Notes: generated by a model not told the origin, from the sequence alone. Counted from the first letter of the stretch, positions 1 through 13,200 are shown. The stretch is 64,000 nucleotides of DNA from Stomorhina lunata (GCA_933228675.1 OW121744.1:94252574-94316573); one strand, 5' to 3'. A program made the numbers and translations.

Positions 1-23
1 CATGGAAAAGTTTACTATATTCT

Positions 24-56
24 TAGTTTTCTATAAAAAAGTTGACGACAGGCCTT
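24..56 (+). repeat. solitary family-A satellite monomer
   Basis: A single degenerate copy of the 31-bp family-A unit: TTTTCTATAAAAAAGTTGACG followed by an ACAGGC variant tail, 1.2 kb before the main array A1. It resembles the edge monomers of A1 (AGGCTTAG type) more than the A1 core. It may be an outlying relic of a once longer array. Confidence 0.7.
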
Positions 57-1059
57 GTTTTAAAATTAAATCTATTAAATTTGTAGTTTGTTTCAATATG
101 AATTTTTTTGATATCCCAATTTGTGATAAAAAAATCTTCCAAACGGAAATATTTATTTAATTAAATATAATTTCCAAAATACTTAAAATAAAAAAAAATA
201 AAATTAGCATAATTTTATATAAAACATTCGAAAATTATTTACAGCAGCCAACAAAATTACACTTCCAAGGCGTTTTCCATCTCCCATCTTTGCTATAGCA
301 GCAATTATATTTCGAAAATGTTTAGGCCTTGTAGCGACCATAAAACTACCTTTAAAAAGGCTAAATACTTTAAGACTAAAACACCATAAATTATGATTGT
401 TTTTATTATTATATGTTTTTAGATGAACTTTATGCGAGTTTATAAAAAAACGGTTATAAAACATTTAATACCTTCATGATAATTTCGAATTATAAATGTT
501 TGATGTAGAGCAGCTACAAAAACTAACGAAAAATATGTACACGAATAAAATGTTTAGGAACCCTTAAATTCAAATGAATAAAAATGTGTGTTTATATACA
601 GCAAAGCCTGGATAAAACATTTCAAGGGAAAATTTTTCAAAACTACTTCATTACCTTAAAATTCAAATTTAGCTTTTGAAATCATTGATTTTTTATATTA
701 TTTTTTTTCAATGATTAAAAATCACTTTATCCAGGTTTCACTATTTGAATATTTGAGTTCATGTGTGTTCTTCAATTCAAATCCATAGAGAAAAACTCTA
801 TAGCCCTAATGGGAGAAATAACTAAAGATATGAATTTTTTTTCCGCAATAACAATAACAACAATAAATAAATTTATAACTGTGTCTGATCATAGCAATTA
901 GTCTGAAATTTGATTTTATTGGTCTCGAATATAAAAACGTAACAAACATTTTAGCGTCGTTTAAAAAAAAAATTATAAAATACTGAAAAATTATAAATTT
1001 ACCATAACAAAAATCGTTTTGGCAAATTTTAATAAAGAAAAAAATTCAAAATAAAGTCT
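57..1059. other. AT-rich stretch without recognisable gene
   Basis: Very AT-rich sequence with homopolymer A/T runs. The longest ORF (minus strand, 204-464, 86 codons) has low-complexity composition, no recognisable motif and no codon-use signal, so I do not call it. No RNA gene or inverted-repeat element was recognised. Confidence 0.5.
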
Positions 1060-1282
1060 CTATAACTAAATGTGGCCCGATTTCGCTCATTTTTAATATG
1101 GAACTTTCCAAAATAATCAAAAATACTTTTCTCAAATTTTGTCTCTCTAGCTTTTTCGTTAATGAGTTATGCCGCTTTTATCTGACGGAGAGAAGCTCCC
1201 CTATAATTTTGTGTTTCCGTAAGTTTTTTATTGCCACAGACAGACAAACAGACAGACAACAATACAAACAGACAGAAAAATA
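1060..1282 (+). mobile_element. REP-3 fragment ending in a CAGA tract
   Basis: Similar to the interior of the longer REP-3 copy near 46590-46740. Both share a GATTTCGCYCATTTT segment, a run of short homologous words, and CTTTTATCTGACGG followed by TTTCCGTAAGTTTTTTAT. It ends in an imperfect CAGACAGA tract (1238-1282), the complement of the GTCT microsatellite of other REP-3 copies. Satellite A1 begins directly after the tract. No coding capacity is visible. Confidence 0.6.
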
Positions 1283-1283
1283 G

Positions 1284-3096
1284 AAGATAGGCTTAGTTTT
1301 CTATAGAAAATTTGACGATAGGCTTAGTTTTCTATAGAAAAGTTAACAATAGGCTTTGTTTTCTATAGAAAAGTTGACGATAGGCTTAGTTTTCTGTAGA
1401 AAGGTTGACGATAGTCATAGTTTTCTATAGAAAAGTTGACGATAGTCATAGTTTTCTATAGAAAAGTTGACGATAGTCATAGTTTTCTATAGAAAAGTTG
1501 ACGATAGTCATAGTTTTCTATAGAAAAGTTGACGATAGTCATAGTTTTCTATAGAAAAGTTGACGATAGTCATAGTTTTCTATAGAAAAGTTGACGATAG
1601 TCATAGTTTTCTATAGAAAAGTTGACGATAGTCATAGTTTTCTATAGAAAAGTTGACGATAGTCATAGTTTTCTATAGAAAAGTTGACGATAGTCATAGT
1701 TTTCTATAGAAAAGTTGACGATAGTCATAGTTTTCTATAGAAAAGTTGACGATAGTCATAGTTTTCTATAGAAAAGTTGACGATAGTCATAGTTTTCTAT
1801 AGAAAAGTTGACGATAGTCATAGTTTTCTATAGAAAAGTTGACGATAGTCATAGTTTTCTATAGAAAAGTTGACGATAGTCATAGTTTTCTATAGAAAAG
1901 TTGACGATAGTCATAGTTTTCTATAGAAAAGATGACGATAGTCATAGTTTTCTATAGAAAAGTTGACGATAGTCATAGTTTTCTATAGAAAAGTTGACGA
2001 TAGTCATAGTTTTCTATAGAAAAGTTGACGATAGTCATAGTTTTCTATAGAAAAGTTGACGATAGTCATAGTTTTCTATAGAAAAGTTGACGATAGTCAT
2101 AGTTTTCTATAGAAAAGTTGACGATAGTCATAGTTTTCTATAGAAAAGTTGACGATAGTCATAGTTTTCTATAGAAAAGTTGACGATAGTCATAGTTTTC
2201 TATAGAAAAGTTGACGATAGTCACAGTTTTCTATAGAAAAGTTGACGATAGTCATAGTTTTCTATAGAAAAGTTGACGATAGTCATAGTTTTCTATAGAA
2301 AAGTTGACGATAGTCTTAGTTTTCTATAGAAAAGTTGACGATAGTCATAGTTTTCTGTAGAAAAGTTGACGATAGTCTTAGTTTTCTATAGAAAAGTTGA
2401 CGACAGTCATAGTTTTCTATAGAAAAGTTGACGATAGTCATAGTTTTCTATAGAAAAGTTGACGATAGTCATAGTTTTCTATAGAAAGTTGACGATATTC
2501 ATAGTTTTCTATAGAAAAGTTGACGATATTCATAGTTTTCTATAGAAAAGTTGACGATGTTCATAGTTTTCTATAGAAAAGTTGACGATAGTCATGGTTT
2601 TCTATAGAAAAGTTGACGATAGTCATAGTTTTCTATAGAAAAGTTGACGATAGTCATAGTTTTCTATCGAAAAGTTGACGATATTCATAGTTTTCTATAG
2701 AAAAGTTGACGATAGTCATAGTTTTCTATAGAAAAGTTGACGATATTTATAGTTTTCTATAGAAAAGTTGACGTTAGTCTTAGTTTTCTATAGAAAAGTT
2801 GTCGTTAGTCTTAGTTTTTTACAGAAAAGTTGACGTTAGTCTTAGTTTTCTACAGAAAAGTTGACGTTAGTCTTAGTTTTCTATAGAAAAGTTGACTTTA
2901 GTCTCAGTTTTCTATAGAAAAGTTGACTTTAGTCTCAGTTTTCTATAGAAAAGTTGACGTTAGTCTTAGTTTTCTATAGAAAAGTTGACGTTAGTCTTAC
3001 TTTTCTATAGAAAGGTTGACGTTAGTCTTAGTTTTTTATAGAAAAGTTGACGTTAGTCTTAGTTTTCTATAGAAAAGTTGACGATAGTCTTAGTAA
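1284..3096 (+). repeat. 31-bp satellite array A1
   Basis: About 58 head-to-tail copies of a 31-bp unit. Each unit holds the 14-bp palindrome TTTTCTATAGAAAA followed by GTTGACGATAGTCATAG. The core (about 1430-2460) is nearly homogeneous. The edges are variant: AGGCTTAG at the left; ATTCATAG and then GTTAGTCTTAG at the right (from about 2770). A homogenised centre with diverged edges is what unequal crossing-over predicts. The array is bracketed by CAGA tracts (1238-1282 and 3118-3131). Confidence 0.97.
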
Positions 3097-4080
3097 TCGT
3101 CAACTGATAGATAGAAAAACAGACAGACAGATATATTTGAGGTAAATTTTTGTTACTTAAAACTTCTTTAGCAACATTTTAGTTTTTCGAACTTAGCTTT
3201 TAGTTTGAAAAAATGTTGAACTAATTCTTATAACTGTTATCAAAAATAAAAAAACAGAAATTTTCAATAACAGAAATTATTGTTATATTAAACATTTTTT
3301 TTTGTTTTTTGTTCAAGTTGATTATAATTGCCCCAGCCAGCAAATGAGCAGTCTCGTCCACTAAAAGCTCAAATGAACATAAACTAAAAATTTGCATGTT
3401 AAAGCTATAATTCTTAATTTATACAATTTAACCAAAAACCTTTTATTAATAAAATGGCTGGCAAAAAAACAACAAAAACGGGAGAAGTTATCTTGAAAGA
3501 AATAAAAACTTAAAAGCAAAAGGGCTTTAAAGTTCAAAAATTCCAAAAAGTATAAAATCATATTTAATAATAAAGAATATTTTAAATGAGAATTTACACG
3601 CAGCGGTCAAGACATTTCATTTTGGAACTGTTGCATTTAAAGAACGAATATGAAGAAAAAAACAGGGAACAGACAGACTTAAATATTTAGTTACGCATTT
3701 GGCGGTGCTGATGTAGATTGAAGTGGAGATGAATAAAATTCAAATAAATAAATTTTAACTGGAGACATGTTAGCAGAAATTGCCATATCTACTACAAACT
3801 GTGGATGTCTAAAAATTTATAAAATAATTTTTAGGACTAAAAAGCAAATAGTACCCATAATTTAGTGGAAACAAATTTTAGTACTCAAAAATTACTGAAA
3901 TAGTTATATTTTTGGCACCAACAAAATTAACCAAAAAGCAACTAAAACTTTGATTTTTTTTAGTACTAAATATTTTGTAATAACTCTGGTCAACAGCAAA
4001 AATTACATCAAGTTATACGTTATGGTCCCTTTAATGCAAAAACACCAATAATTTCCAATTTTGTTTTCGAAATTTTATTT
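3097..4080. other. AT-rich stretch without recognisable gene
   Basis: Begins with a short inverted piece of satellite A (ATCGTCAACT) and a CAGACAGACAG tract, then unique-looking AT-rich DNA. A 66-codon minus-strand ORF (3361-3561) is Phe/Leu-rich low-complexity translation and is not supported as a gene. Confidence 0.5.
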
Positions 4081-6055
4081 TTATACCCTTCACCGCCATT
4101 GGTGGAAAGGGTATATTGGGTTTGTGTAACGCATAGAAATATTGGACTGAGACCCACCTTTTAGTATACAAATCGATTTAGAATCACTCCCTGAGTTGTT
4201 TTAACGATGTCCGTCCGGCTGACTGGCTGGCCGGTTATCCATGTAAACTTGTAATCATTCCACTAACTTTAAAAATAATTTAAATAATCTTTGGGCGAAA
4301 TCGGATTACAATTTCGGGTACCTCCCATACGGATGCCTTCTCGGAATAGAGTTTTTGGTACTTTACAGCCACAAATATAGTTGTTTTTTAATAATATAGG
4401 AAATTTTTCAAAAATTTAATATTTTTTCAAAAATTTCTTATTTTTATAGGAAATTTTTCAAAAATTTCTTATTTTTAAAGGAAATTTTTTAAAAAATTTC
4501 TTAATTTTATAAGAAATTTTTCAAAAATTTCTTATTTTTATAGGAAATCTTTCAAAAATTTCTTATTTCTATAGGAAATTTTTCAAAAATGTCTTATTTT
4601 TATAGGAATTTTTTTTTAAATTTCTTATTTTTATAGGAAATTTTTCAAAAATTTCTTATTTTTGTAGGAAATTTTTCAAAAATTTCTTATTTTTATAGGA
4701 AAACTTTCAAAAATTTCTTATTTTTATAGGAAATTTTTCAAAAATTTATTATTTTTATAGGAAATTTTTCAAAAATTTCCTATTTTTATAGGAAATTTTT
4801 CAAAAATTTCTTATTTTTATAGGAAATTTTTCAAAAATTTCTTATTTTTATAGGAAACTTTTCAAAAATTTCTTTTTATTATAGGAAATTTTTCAAAAAT
4901 TTAATTTTTTTAACGGGAAATTTTTCAAAAATTTCTTATTTTTATAGGAAATTTTTCAAAGGAAAACTTTCAAAAATTTCTTATTTTTATAGGAAATTTT
5001 TCAAAAATTTATTATTTTTATAGGAAATTTTTCAAAAATTTCCTATTTTTATAGGAAATTTTTCAAAAATTTCTTATTTTTATAGGAAATTTTTCAAAAA
5101 TTTCTTATTTTTATAGGAAACTTTTCAAAAATTTCTTATTATTATAGGAAATTTTTCAAAAATTTAATTTTTTTAACGGGAAATTTTTCAAAAATTTCTT
5201 ATTTTTATAGGAAATTTTTCAAAAATTTTCTATTTTCATAGGAAATTTTTTAAAAATTTCTTATTTCTATAGGAAATTCTTCTAAAATTTCCTATTTTTA
5301 TAGGAAATTTTTCAAAAATTTCATATTTTTACAGGAAATTTTTCAAAAATTTCTTATTTTTATACGAAATTTTTCAAAAATTTTCAATTATTATAGGAAA
5401 TTTTTAAAAAATTTCTTATTTTTTAGCAAATTTTTCAAAAATTTCTTATTTTTATAGGAAATTTTTCAAAAATTTCTTATTTTTATAGGAAATTTTTCAA
5501 AAATTTCTTATTTTTATAGGAAATTTTTCAAAAATTTCTTATTTTTATAGGAAATCGTCCAAAAATTTCTTATTTCTATTGGAAATTTTTAAAAAATTTC
5601 TTATTTTTAAATAAAATTTTTAAAAAATTTCTTATTTTTATAGAAAATTTTTCAAAAGTTTCTTATTTTTATAGGAAATTTTTCCAAAAATTTCTTATTT
5701 TTAAGGAAATCTTTCAAAAATTTCTTACTTTTATAGGAAATTTTTCAAAAATTTCTTATTTTTATAGAAAATTTTTTGAAAATTTCTTATTTTTATGGAA
5801 AATTTTCAAAAATTTCTTATTTTTATAGGAAATTTTCCAAAAATTTCTTATTTCTATAGGAAATTTTTCGAAAATTTCTTATTTTTATAGAAAATTTTTC
5901 AAAAATTTCTCAGTTTTATAGGAAATTTTTCAAAAATTTCTTATTTTTATAGGAAATTTTTCAAAAATTTCTTATATAGGAAATGTTTAAAAAAATTTCC
6001 TATGTTTCAGTTCATTGGTGTAGGGTATTATATGGTCGGACTGGTTCGACTATAC
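4081..6055 (-). mobile_element. REP-2 copy split by satellite D1
   Basis: The left part (4081-4378) starts with ATACCCTTCACCGCC and carries AGACCCACCTTTTAGTATAC and a GTCCGTCC tract, all shared with the REP-2 copy at 56240-57033 in the same orientation. The right end (about 6005-6055) shows the other REP-2 terminus, GGGTATTATATGGTCGGAC. The interior between them is replaced by 31-bp satellite D1. The left part is closest to the subfamily at 21480-21900, which shares CCAAAAACTCTATTYYG read on the opposite strand. Confidence 0.7.
4379..6003 (+). repeat. 31-bp satellite array D1
   Basis: About 52 copies of a 31-bp unit made of TTATTTTTATAGGAAATTTT followed by TCAAAAATTTC. The near-palindrome GGAAATTTTTCAAAAATTTC spans the unit, with a single central C as asymmetry. 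Copies are one-orientation with scattered substitutions (TTCTTA/TTCCTA, AACGGG). A block of about 263 bp is duplicated in tandem (4698-4960 and 4961-5223) with a junction out of 31-bp register. The array lies inside a REP-2 copy. Confidence 0.95.
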
Positions 6056-6060
6056 ATTTG

Positions 6061-6957
6061 TTTGAATTGTTCTTTAGATCATTTATTTGGCTATTTTGAG
6101 TATAAAAAAAACTTGAAATAATTTTAATATTTATCACATTTCGGCTTTAAGCCAAATAAGCCAACCAAAAAAAGGCGATCCAAACAAGATGTTTTTGTCA
6201 ATATAACAAATTATTTACAACTATTTTTATTTTATTTCGACAGTTTTTTTTCTTGCTATTTTAGACAATCAAAAGATTTATGACAAATCAATAATTAAAA
6301 TTAGTTAAACATACAATAAAAAAGGAACAAAAACAAACACATCAAAACTGATAAATCTATTTAAATTAAAACAAAAAAATCGCTTTAAGAAAAAAAGCGG
6401 ATGAATGGTACTAACCCGTCCCCATTGCTATGGGCAATAAATTTAAGGTATATCCAGTTTCTTAAAATATTTTAATTTTGTTTCTTACTTTTTGTGAGTT
6501 ATAAAAATCTAATTAGTTAAAGTTTTAAGCTTTAAAGAAAAAATTCCAATTGGTTGAAACGAATTGAATTAATTTTATTCAATATTTGTACTTTCAATTT
6601 CTGTTGGCGTTTAATTTGTGCTAATGACTTGTTAAGTCGCGTTATAAAAACAAGCAAAATGACAGATATACAGAAGGACAGACATACGGACGGACAGACA
6701 CCAGACAAGAGTTTAATTATTTAATAAAAATAATGTCATTAATGGCAAAAGCCAGTCCGCAAGTGAAAGAGAGATTTGTTCAGTAGGTGCAATTAAAGTT
6801 AAAACTGTAGACTGTAATTTATATCAACAACGAACGATAGCAACTGCGATGGCTGTCAGTGACGCCTAATTGTCTATTAGAGTAAATAAGTTAAAATCTG
6901 TAAAAATCATTTAATTATTTCAATTTTAAATGAGACATAAATCACAAATTCCTTAAT
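6061..6957. other. AT-rich stretch without recognisable gene
   Basis: Unique-looking AT-rich DNA with a short irregular GACAGA/GGACAGACA tract (6661-6705). No ORF of note, RNA gene or terminal repeats were seen. Confidence 0.45.
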
Positions 6958-9232
6958 ATGAGAAATTTTTGTAAAATCTGCCATAAACATAAGAAATTTT
7001 TGAAAAATTTCCTATAAAAAAACAATTTTGAAACATTTTCAAAATTTTTTTATAGGAAATTTTAGAAAAATTTCTTATAAAAATAGTAAATTTTTGCAAA
7101 ATTTCTTATAAAAATAGGAAATTTTTAAAAAAATTAATATCAAAATAAGAAATTTTTGAAAAATTTCCTATAAAAATAGGAAAATTTTAAAAATTTTTCT
7201 ATACAAAATGGAAATTTTTTAAAAATTTTCTATAAAAATAAGAAATTTTTGAAAATTTTCCCTATTTTTATAAGAAATTGTTCAAAATTTCTTATTTTTA
7301 TAGGAAATTTTTTAAATATTTGTTATTTTTAAAGAACATAATTCAAAAATTTCTTATTTTTGTAGGAAAATCTTCAAAAATTTCCTCTATTTGTATAGGA
7401 AATTTTTCAAAAATTTAATATTTTAAGAGGAAATTTTTAAAAAATTTAATATTTTAATAGGAAATCAAAAATTTCCCATATTTATAGGAAATTTTTCAAA
7501 AATTTCCTATTTTTATAGGAAATTTTTCAAAAATTTCCTATTTTTATAGAAAATTTTTCAAAAATTTCCTATTTTTATAGTAAATTTTTCAAAAATTTCC
7601 TATTCTTATAGGAAATTTTTCAAAAATTTCCTATTCTTATTGAAAATTTTTCAAAAATTTCCTATTTTTATAATAAATTTTTTTATTTTTGTAGGAAATT
7701 TTTCAAAAAATTGTTATTTTTATAGAAAAATTTTCAAAAATGTATTATTTTGATAGGAAATCTTTAAAAAATAATAATAATAATTTTTATAGAAAATTTA
7801 TAAAAAAAACGGAAATTTTTGAAAAATTTCCTATAAAAACAGGAAATGTTTAAAAAATTTCCCATAAAAATAAGAAGTTTTTGAAAAATTTTCTATAAAA
7901 ATAAGAAATTTTTGAAAAAATTTTTTGTAAGAAATTGTTCAAAATTTCGTATTTTTATAGGAAATATTTTAAATATTTTTTATTTTTATAGAACATTTTT
8001 CAAAAATTTCTTATTTTTCTAGGAAATTCTTAAAAAATTTCCTGTATTTTTAGAGGAAATTTTTCAAAAATTTCCTATTTTTAAAGGAAATTTTTCAAAA
8101 ATTTCCTATTTTGATAGGAAATTTTTCAAAAATTTCCTGTTTTTATAGGAAATTTTTCAAAAATTTCCTATTTTTTTAGGAATTTTTTTTGAAAAATTTC
8201 CTATAAAAACAGGAAATTTTTGAAAAATTTCCTATCAAAATAGGAAATTTTTCAAAAATTTCCTTTAAAAATAGGAAATTTCCTACATTTATAGGAAATT
8301 TTTCAAAAATTTCCTATCCTTATAGGAAATTTTTCAAAAATTTCCTATTTTTATAGGAAATTTTTCAAAAATTTCGTATTTTTATTATAAATTTTTTTAT
8401 TTTTGTAGGAAATTTTTCAAAAAATTTTTATTTTTATAGAAAAATTTTCAAAAATGTATTATTTTTATAGGAAATTTTTAAAAAATTTAAAATTTTTATA
8501 GAAAATTTATAAAAAACGGAAATTTTTGAAAAATTTAATATAAAAACATAAATTTTTAAAAAATTTCCTATAAAAATAAGAAATTTTTGAAAAATTTTCT
8601 ATAAAAATAAGAAATTTTTGAAAAATTTCCTTATTTTTATAAGAAATTGTTCAAAATTTCTTATTTTTATAGGAAATTTTCTAAATATTTCTTATTTTTA
8701 TAGAACATTTTTCAAAAATTTCTTATTTTTGTAGGAAATTTCTCAAAAATTTCCTATTTTTATAAGAAATTTTTCAAAAATTTCCTATTTTTATAGGAAA
8801 TTTTTCAAAAATTTCCTATTTTTATAGGAAATTTTTCAAAAATTTCCTATTTTTATAGGAAATTTTTCAAAAATTTCCTATTTTTATAGGAAATTTTTCA
8901 AAAATTTCCTATTTTTATAGGAAATTTTTCAAAAATTTCCTATTTTTATAGGAAATTTTTCAAAAATTTCCTATTTTTATAGGAAATTTTTCAAAAATTT
9001 CCTATTTTTATAGGAAATTTTTCAAAAATTTCCTATTTTTATAGGAAATTTTTCAAAAATTTCCTATTTTTATAGGAAATTTTTGCAGGAAATTTCTTAT
9101 TTTTATAAGAAAATGGTAAAAAAATTTCGTATTTAGTAGGAAATTTTTAAAAATGTCTTTTTTATAGGAAATTTTTCAAAAATTTCTTATTCTGATAAGA
9201 TTTTTCAAAATTTCTGATTTTCATAGGATTTT
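6958..9232. repeat. 31-bp satellite array D2, orientation switching
   Basis: The same 31-bp D unit as D1, but its orientation flips several times. Minus-type blocks (GAAAAATTTCCTATAAAAAT) lie at about 6958-7260, 7795-7920, 8190-8270 and 8515-8635; plus-type blocks fill the rest. A perfect 57-bp inverted repeat sits at 8102-8158 and 8191-8247. The segment 8740-9060 is the most homogeneous, with at least ten nearly identical TTTCCTATTTTTATAGGAAA copies. Confidence 0.93.
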
Positions 9233-10204
9233 AGTACAAAATATACATTTTCTTATGAAGTAGTATTAGGTGAGCTATCATATTCAAACTTGTCTTTAAA
9301 TTTTATTTATTGGAAAATTTATCAATCTTTCAATTTGTTTCATTATATTGATACTCATCATCATAAACTTGAAATTCATAAACCCACCATGAAGATCTTT
9401 TCTAAGATCAATCGATAACAAATATTTACTAATTGTCCCAAACAAAAAAATCAAAAATTCTCTCGTTGATGGGAACTTTTTTTCTGATGCCATAAATTAA
9501 TAAAAATCTATTGTTTTTTGAATAAATATCTGTATTAATCTTTTAACATAAATTTGACTTAACGACACATTTGTTTGACCCTGAAACTGTTCGATACTAC
9601 CACCATTTTTTTTTTGTTTTGTTTTGTCTATGTTTCAAAATTTTTTATTAATTCATACTCAGAAACAAATTGATATAAAATGAAAACAAAAAATTCGTAT
9701 AACAAATCTAGATTATGGTATATTTAAGACCGCAATACAAAATTCATGATTTATGTTTTTAAAACGTTTATCTCAAAAATAAGATCTAAATTTTTTCAAG
9801 CCATAAATGTTTGATTCTGTGTAAGTTTTTAAAGTTTAAAAAAACACACACAAATATTTACATAGAATAGACAACAATTTATTTAAATTATTAAAACCGA
9901 AACAGAAAAGTTTAAAATGATACATATTTGATACGCTTAGCGATCATTAAGATTAATAATAATTTGTTAAAAAAACTTATTAACAAAAAAACATCACAAC
10001 TGACCAGCAGAAATAATTAAATCTGGCTCATAAATTTCGCGAAACTTAAAAAAAAAATAAATATTTAAATGCTAATGTCAAAGATTACTAATAATATATA
10101 CATCTGTGGCTTAGTGCTAAAAGGGCCAATGTCAATATTATGTAGTTTTGAGTTAATCATTGCATCAGAACCCTTTCTTTACCCTCTTTTATTTCGCTAT
10201 TAAA
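9233..10204. other. AT-rich stretch without recognisable gene
   Basis: Separates satellites D2 and D3. The 65-codon minus-strand ORF at 9296-9493 starts at an ATG but matches nothing I recognise and has AT-driven composition. No terminal repeats or RNA gene were seen. Confidence 0.45.
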
Positions 10205-13200
10205 TATGAAATTTTTGGAATATTTGCTATAAAAATAAGAAGTTTTTGAAATATTGCAATAAAATTAGAAATTTTTGAAAAATTTCCTATAAAATTATTA
10301 TCATTTTTGTAAAATTATTTTTTTTTTTTTTTAAATAAAAAATTTTTGGAAAATTTCCTGTAAAAATAACAAATTTTTGAAAAATTTAATATAAAAACAG
10401 AATTTTTTAAAATTTCCTTGAAAATTTTTTGAATAGCAAATTTTTCAAAAATTTCTTTCTTCAATAGGAAATTTTTCAAAAATTTCTTTCTTCAATAGGA
10501 AATTTTTAAAAATTTCTTTCTTCAATAGCAAATTTTTCAAAAATGTTCTTATTTCAATATAAACTTTTAAAAAATTTCTTATTTTGATAGGAAATTTTTC
10601 AAAAATGTCTTATTGTAATAGGAAATTTTTCAAAAATGTCTTATTGTAATAGGAAATTTTTAAAAAATTTCTCATTTTAATAGAGAATTTTTCAAAAATT
10701 TTTCATCCTAATAAAAATTTTTTCAAAAATTTCATATTTTAATAAGAAATTTTTCAAAACGTTTTTATTTCAAAAGGAAATTTTTCAAAAATTTAATATT
10801 TTAAAGGAAATTTTTCAATAATTTCTTATTTTTATAGGAAACTTTTCAAAAAATTTCTTATTTTGATAGGAAATTTTTCAAAAATGTCTTATTCTAATAG
10901 AAAATTTTAAAAAAAAATCTTATTTTAATAGTCAATTTTTCAAAATTTTCATATTTTAATAGGAAATTTTTCAAAAGTTTCTTATTTTATTAGGAAATTT
11001 TTCAAAAATTTCTTATTTTAATAGAAAATTTTTTAAAAATTTCTTATTATAATAGGAATTTTTTCAAAAATTTCTTATTTTATCAGAAAATTTTAAAAAA
11101 ATTACTTATTTTAATAAGAAATTTTTTAAAAAATTTTTTATTTGAATTCGAAATTTTTAAAAAATGTTTTATCTTAATAGGAAATTCTTCCAAAATTTCT
11201 TATTTTAATAAGAGATTTTTCAAAAATTTTTTTTATAAGAAATTTTTCAAAAATTTGTTATTTAAAAAATTTCTTATTTAAAGTGAAAATTTTTCAAAAG
11301 CTTCTTATTTAATAGTAAATTTTTCAAAAATTTCTCATTTTAATAGGAAATTTTAAAAAAATTTCTTATTTGAATAGGAAATTTTTGAAAAATTTCTAAT
11401 TTTAATAGGAAATTTTTCAAAAATTTTTCATTTTGATGAACATTTTTCAAAAGTTTCTTATTTAAAAAGGAAATTTTTACAAAATTTGCTTATTTTTATA
11501 GGAAATTAAAAAAAAAAAAATCTTGTTTTAATGGGACATTTTTAAACAATTTCTTATTTTAATAGTCAATTATTCAAAAATTTCTTATCCTAATAAAAAA
11601 AATTTTTCATACTTTAATAGGAGATTTTTCAAAAACTTCTTATTTTAATAGGAAAATTTTCAAAAATTTCTGTTTTTAAAAGGACATTTTTCAAAAATTT
11701 CATATTTTGATAGGAAATTTTTTAAAAATTTCTTATTTTAATAGGAAATTTTTCAATAATTTCTTATTTTTATAGGAAACTTTTCAAAAATTTCATATTT
11801 TGATAGGAAATTTTTCAAAAATGTCTTATTGTAATAGGAAATTTTTTAAAAAATTCTTATTTTAATAGTCAATTATTCAAAAATTTCTCATCCTTATAAA
11901 AAAAAATGTAAAAATTTCATATTTTAATAAGAAATTTTTCAAAACGTTTTTATTTCAAAAGGAAATTTTTCAAAAATTTAATATTTTAAAGCAAATTTTT
12001 CAAAAATGTCTTATTCTAATAGAAAATTTTTAAAAAAATTTCTTATTTTGATAAGAAATTTTTCAAAAATGTCTTATTCTAATAGAAAATTTTAAAAAAA
12101 ATTCTTATTTTAATAGTCAATTTTTCAAAAATTTCTCATCCTAATAAAAAAATTTTTTTAAAAATTTCATATTTTAATAGGAAAATTTTCAAAATTTTCA
12201 TATTTTAATAGGAAATTTTTCAAAAGTTTCTTATTTTAATAGGAAATTTTTCAAAAATTTCTTATTTTAATAGAAAATTTTTTAAAAATTTCTTATTATA
12301 ATAGGAATTTTTTCAAAAATTTCTTATTTTATCAGAAAATTTTTAAAAAATTACTTATTTTAATAAGAAATTTTTTAAAAAATTTTTTATTTGAATAGGA
12401 CATTTTTAAACAATTTCTTATTTCAATAGTCAATAATTCAAAAAATTCTTATCCTAATAAAAAAAATTTTCAAAAATTTCATATTTTAATAGGAGATTTT
12501 TCAAAAACTTCTTATTTTAATAGGAAATTTTTCAAAAATTTCTGTTTTTAAAAGGACATTTTTCAATAATTTCATATTTTGATAGGAAATTTTTGAAAAA
12601 TTTCTTATTTTAATAGGAAATTTTTCAATAATTTCTTATTTTTATAGGAAACTTTTCAAAAATTTCATATTTTGATAGGAAATTTTTCAAAAATGTCTTA
12701 TTGTAATAGGAAATTTTTTAAAAAATTCTTATTTTAATAGTCAATTATTCAAAAATTTCTCATCCTAATAAAAAAATTTTTTAAAAATTTCATATTTTAA
12801 TAGGAAAATTTTCAAAAATTTCTTATTTTAATAGGAAATTTTTCAAAAATTTCTTTCTTCAATAGGAAATTTTTCAAAAATGTCTTTCTTCAATAGCAAA
12901 ATTTTTTAAAAATTTCTTATCTTAATAGAAAATTTTTCAAAAATGTTCTTATTTCAATATAAAAATTTTTCAAAAATTTCTTATTTTAATACGAAATTTT
13001 TCAAAAACTTCTTATTTTAAAAGGATTTTTTTTTCAAATAATTCTTATTTTAAAAAGAAAGTTTTTCAAAAAATAACTTATTTTTAAAGATAATTATTCA
13101 AAAATTTCTTATTTTAACAGGAAATTTTTCAAAAATTTTTTATTTAAAATGAAATTTTTAAAAAATTCCTTGTTTTTTCCAAAAACTTCTCATTTTAAAA

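Noticed and set aside
1284..3096. Regular ~31-bp repeats as a CRISPR array
   Set aside because: Units are head-to-tail with no unique spacers and no cas genes; the DNA is eukaryotic.
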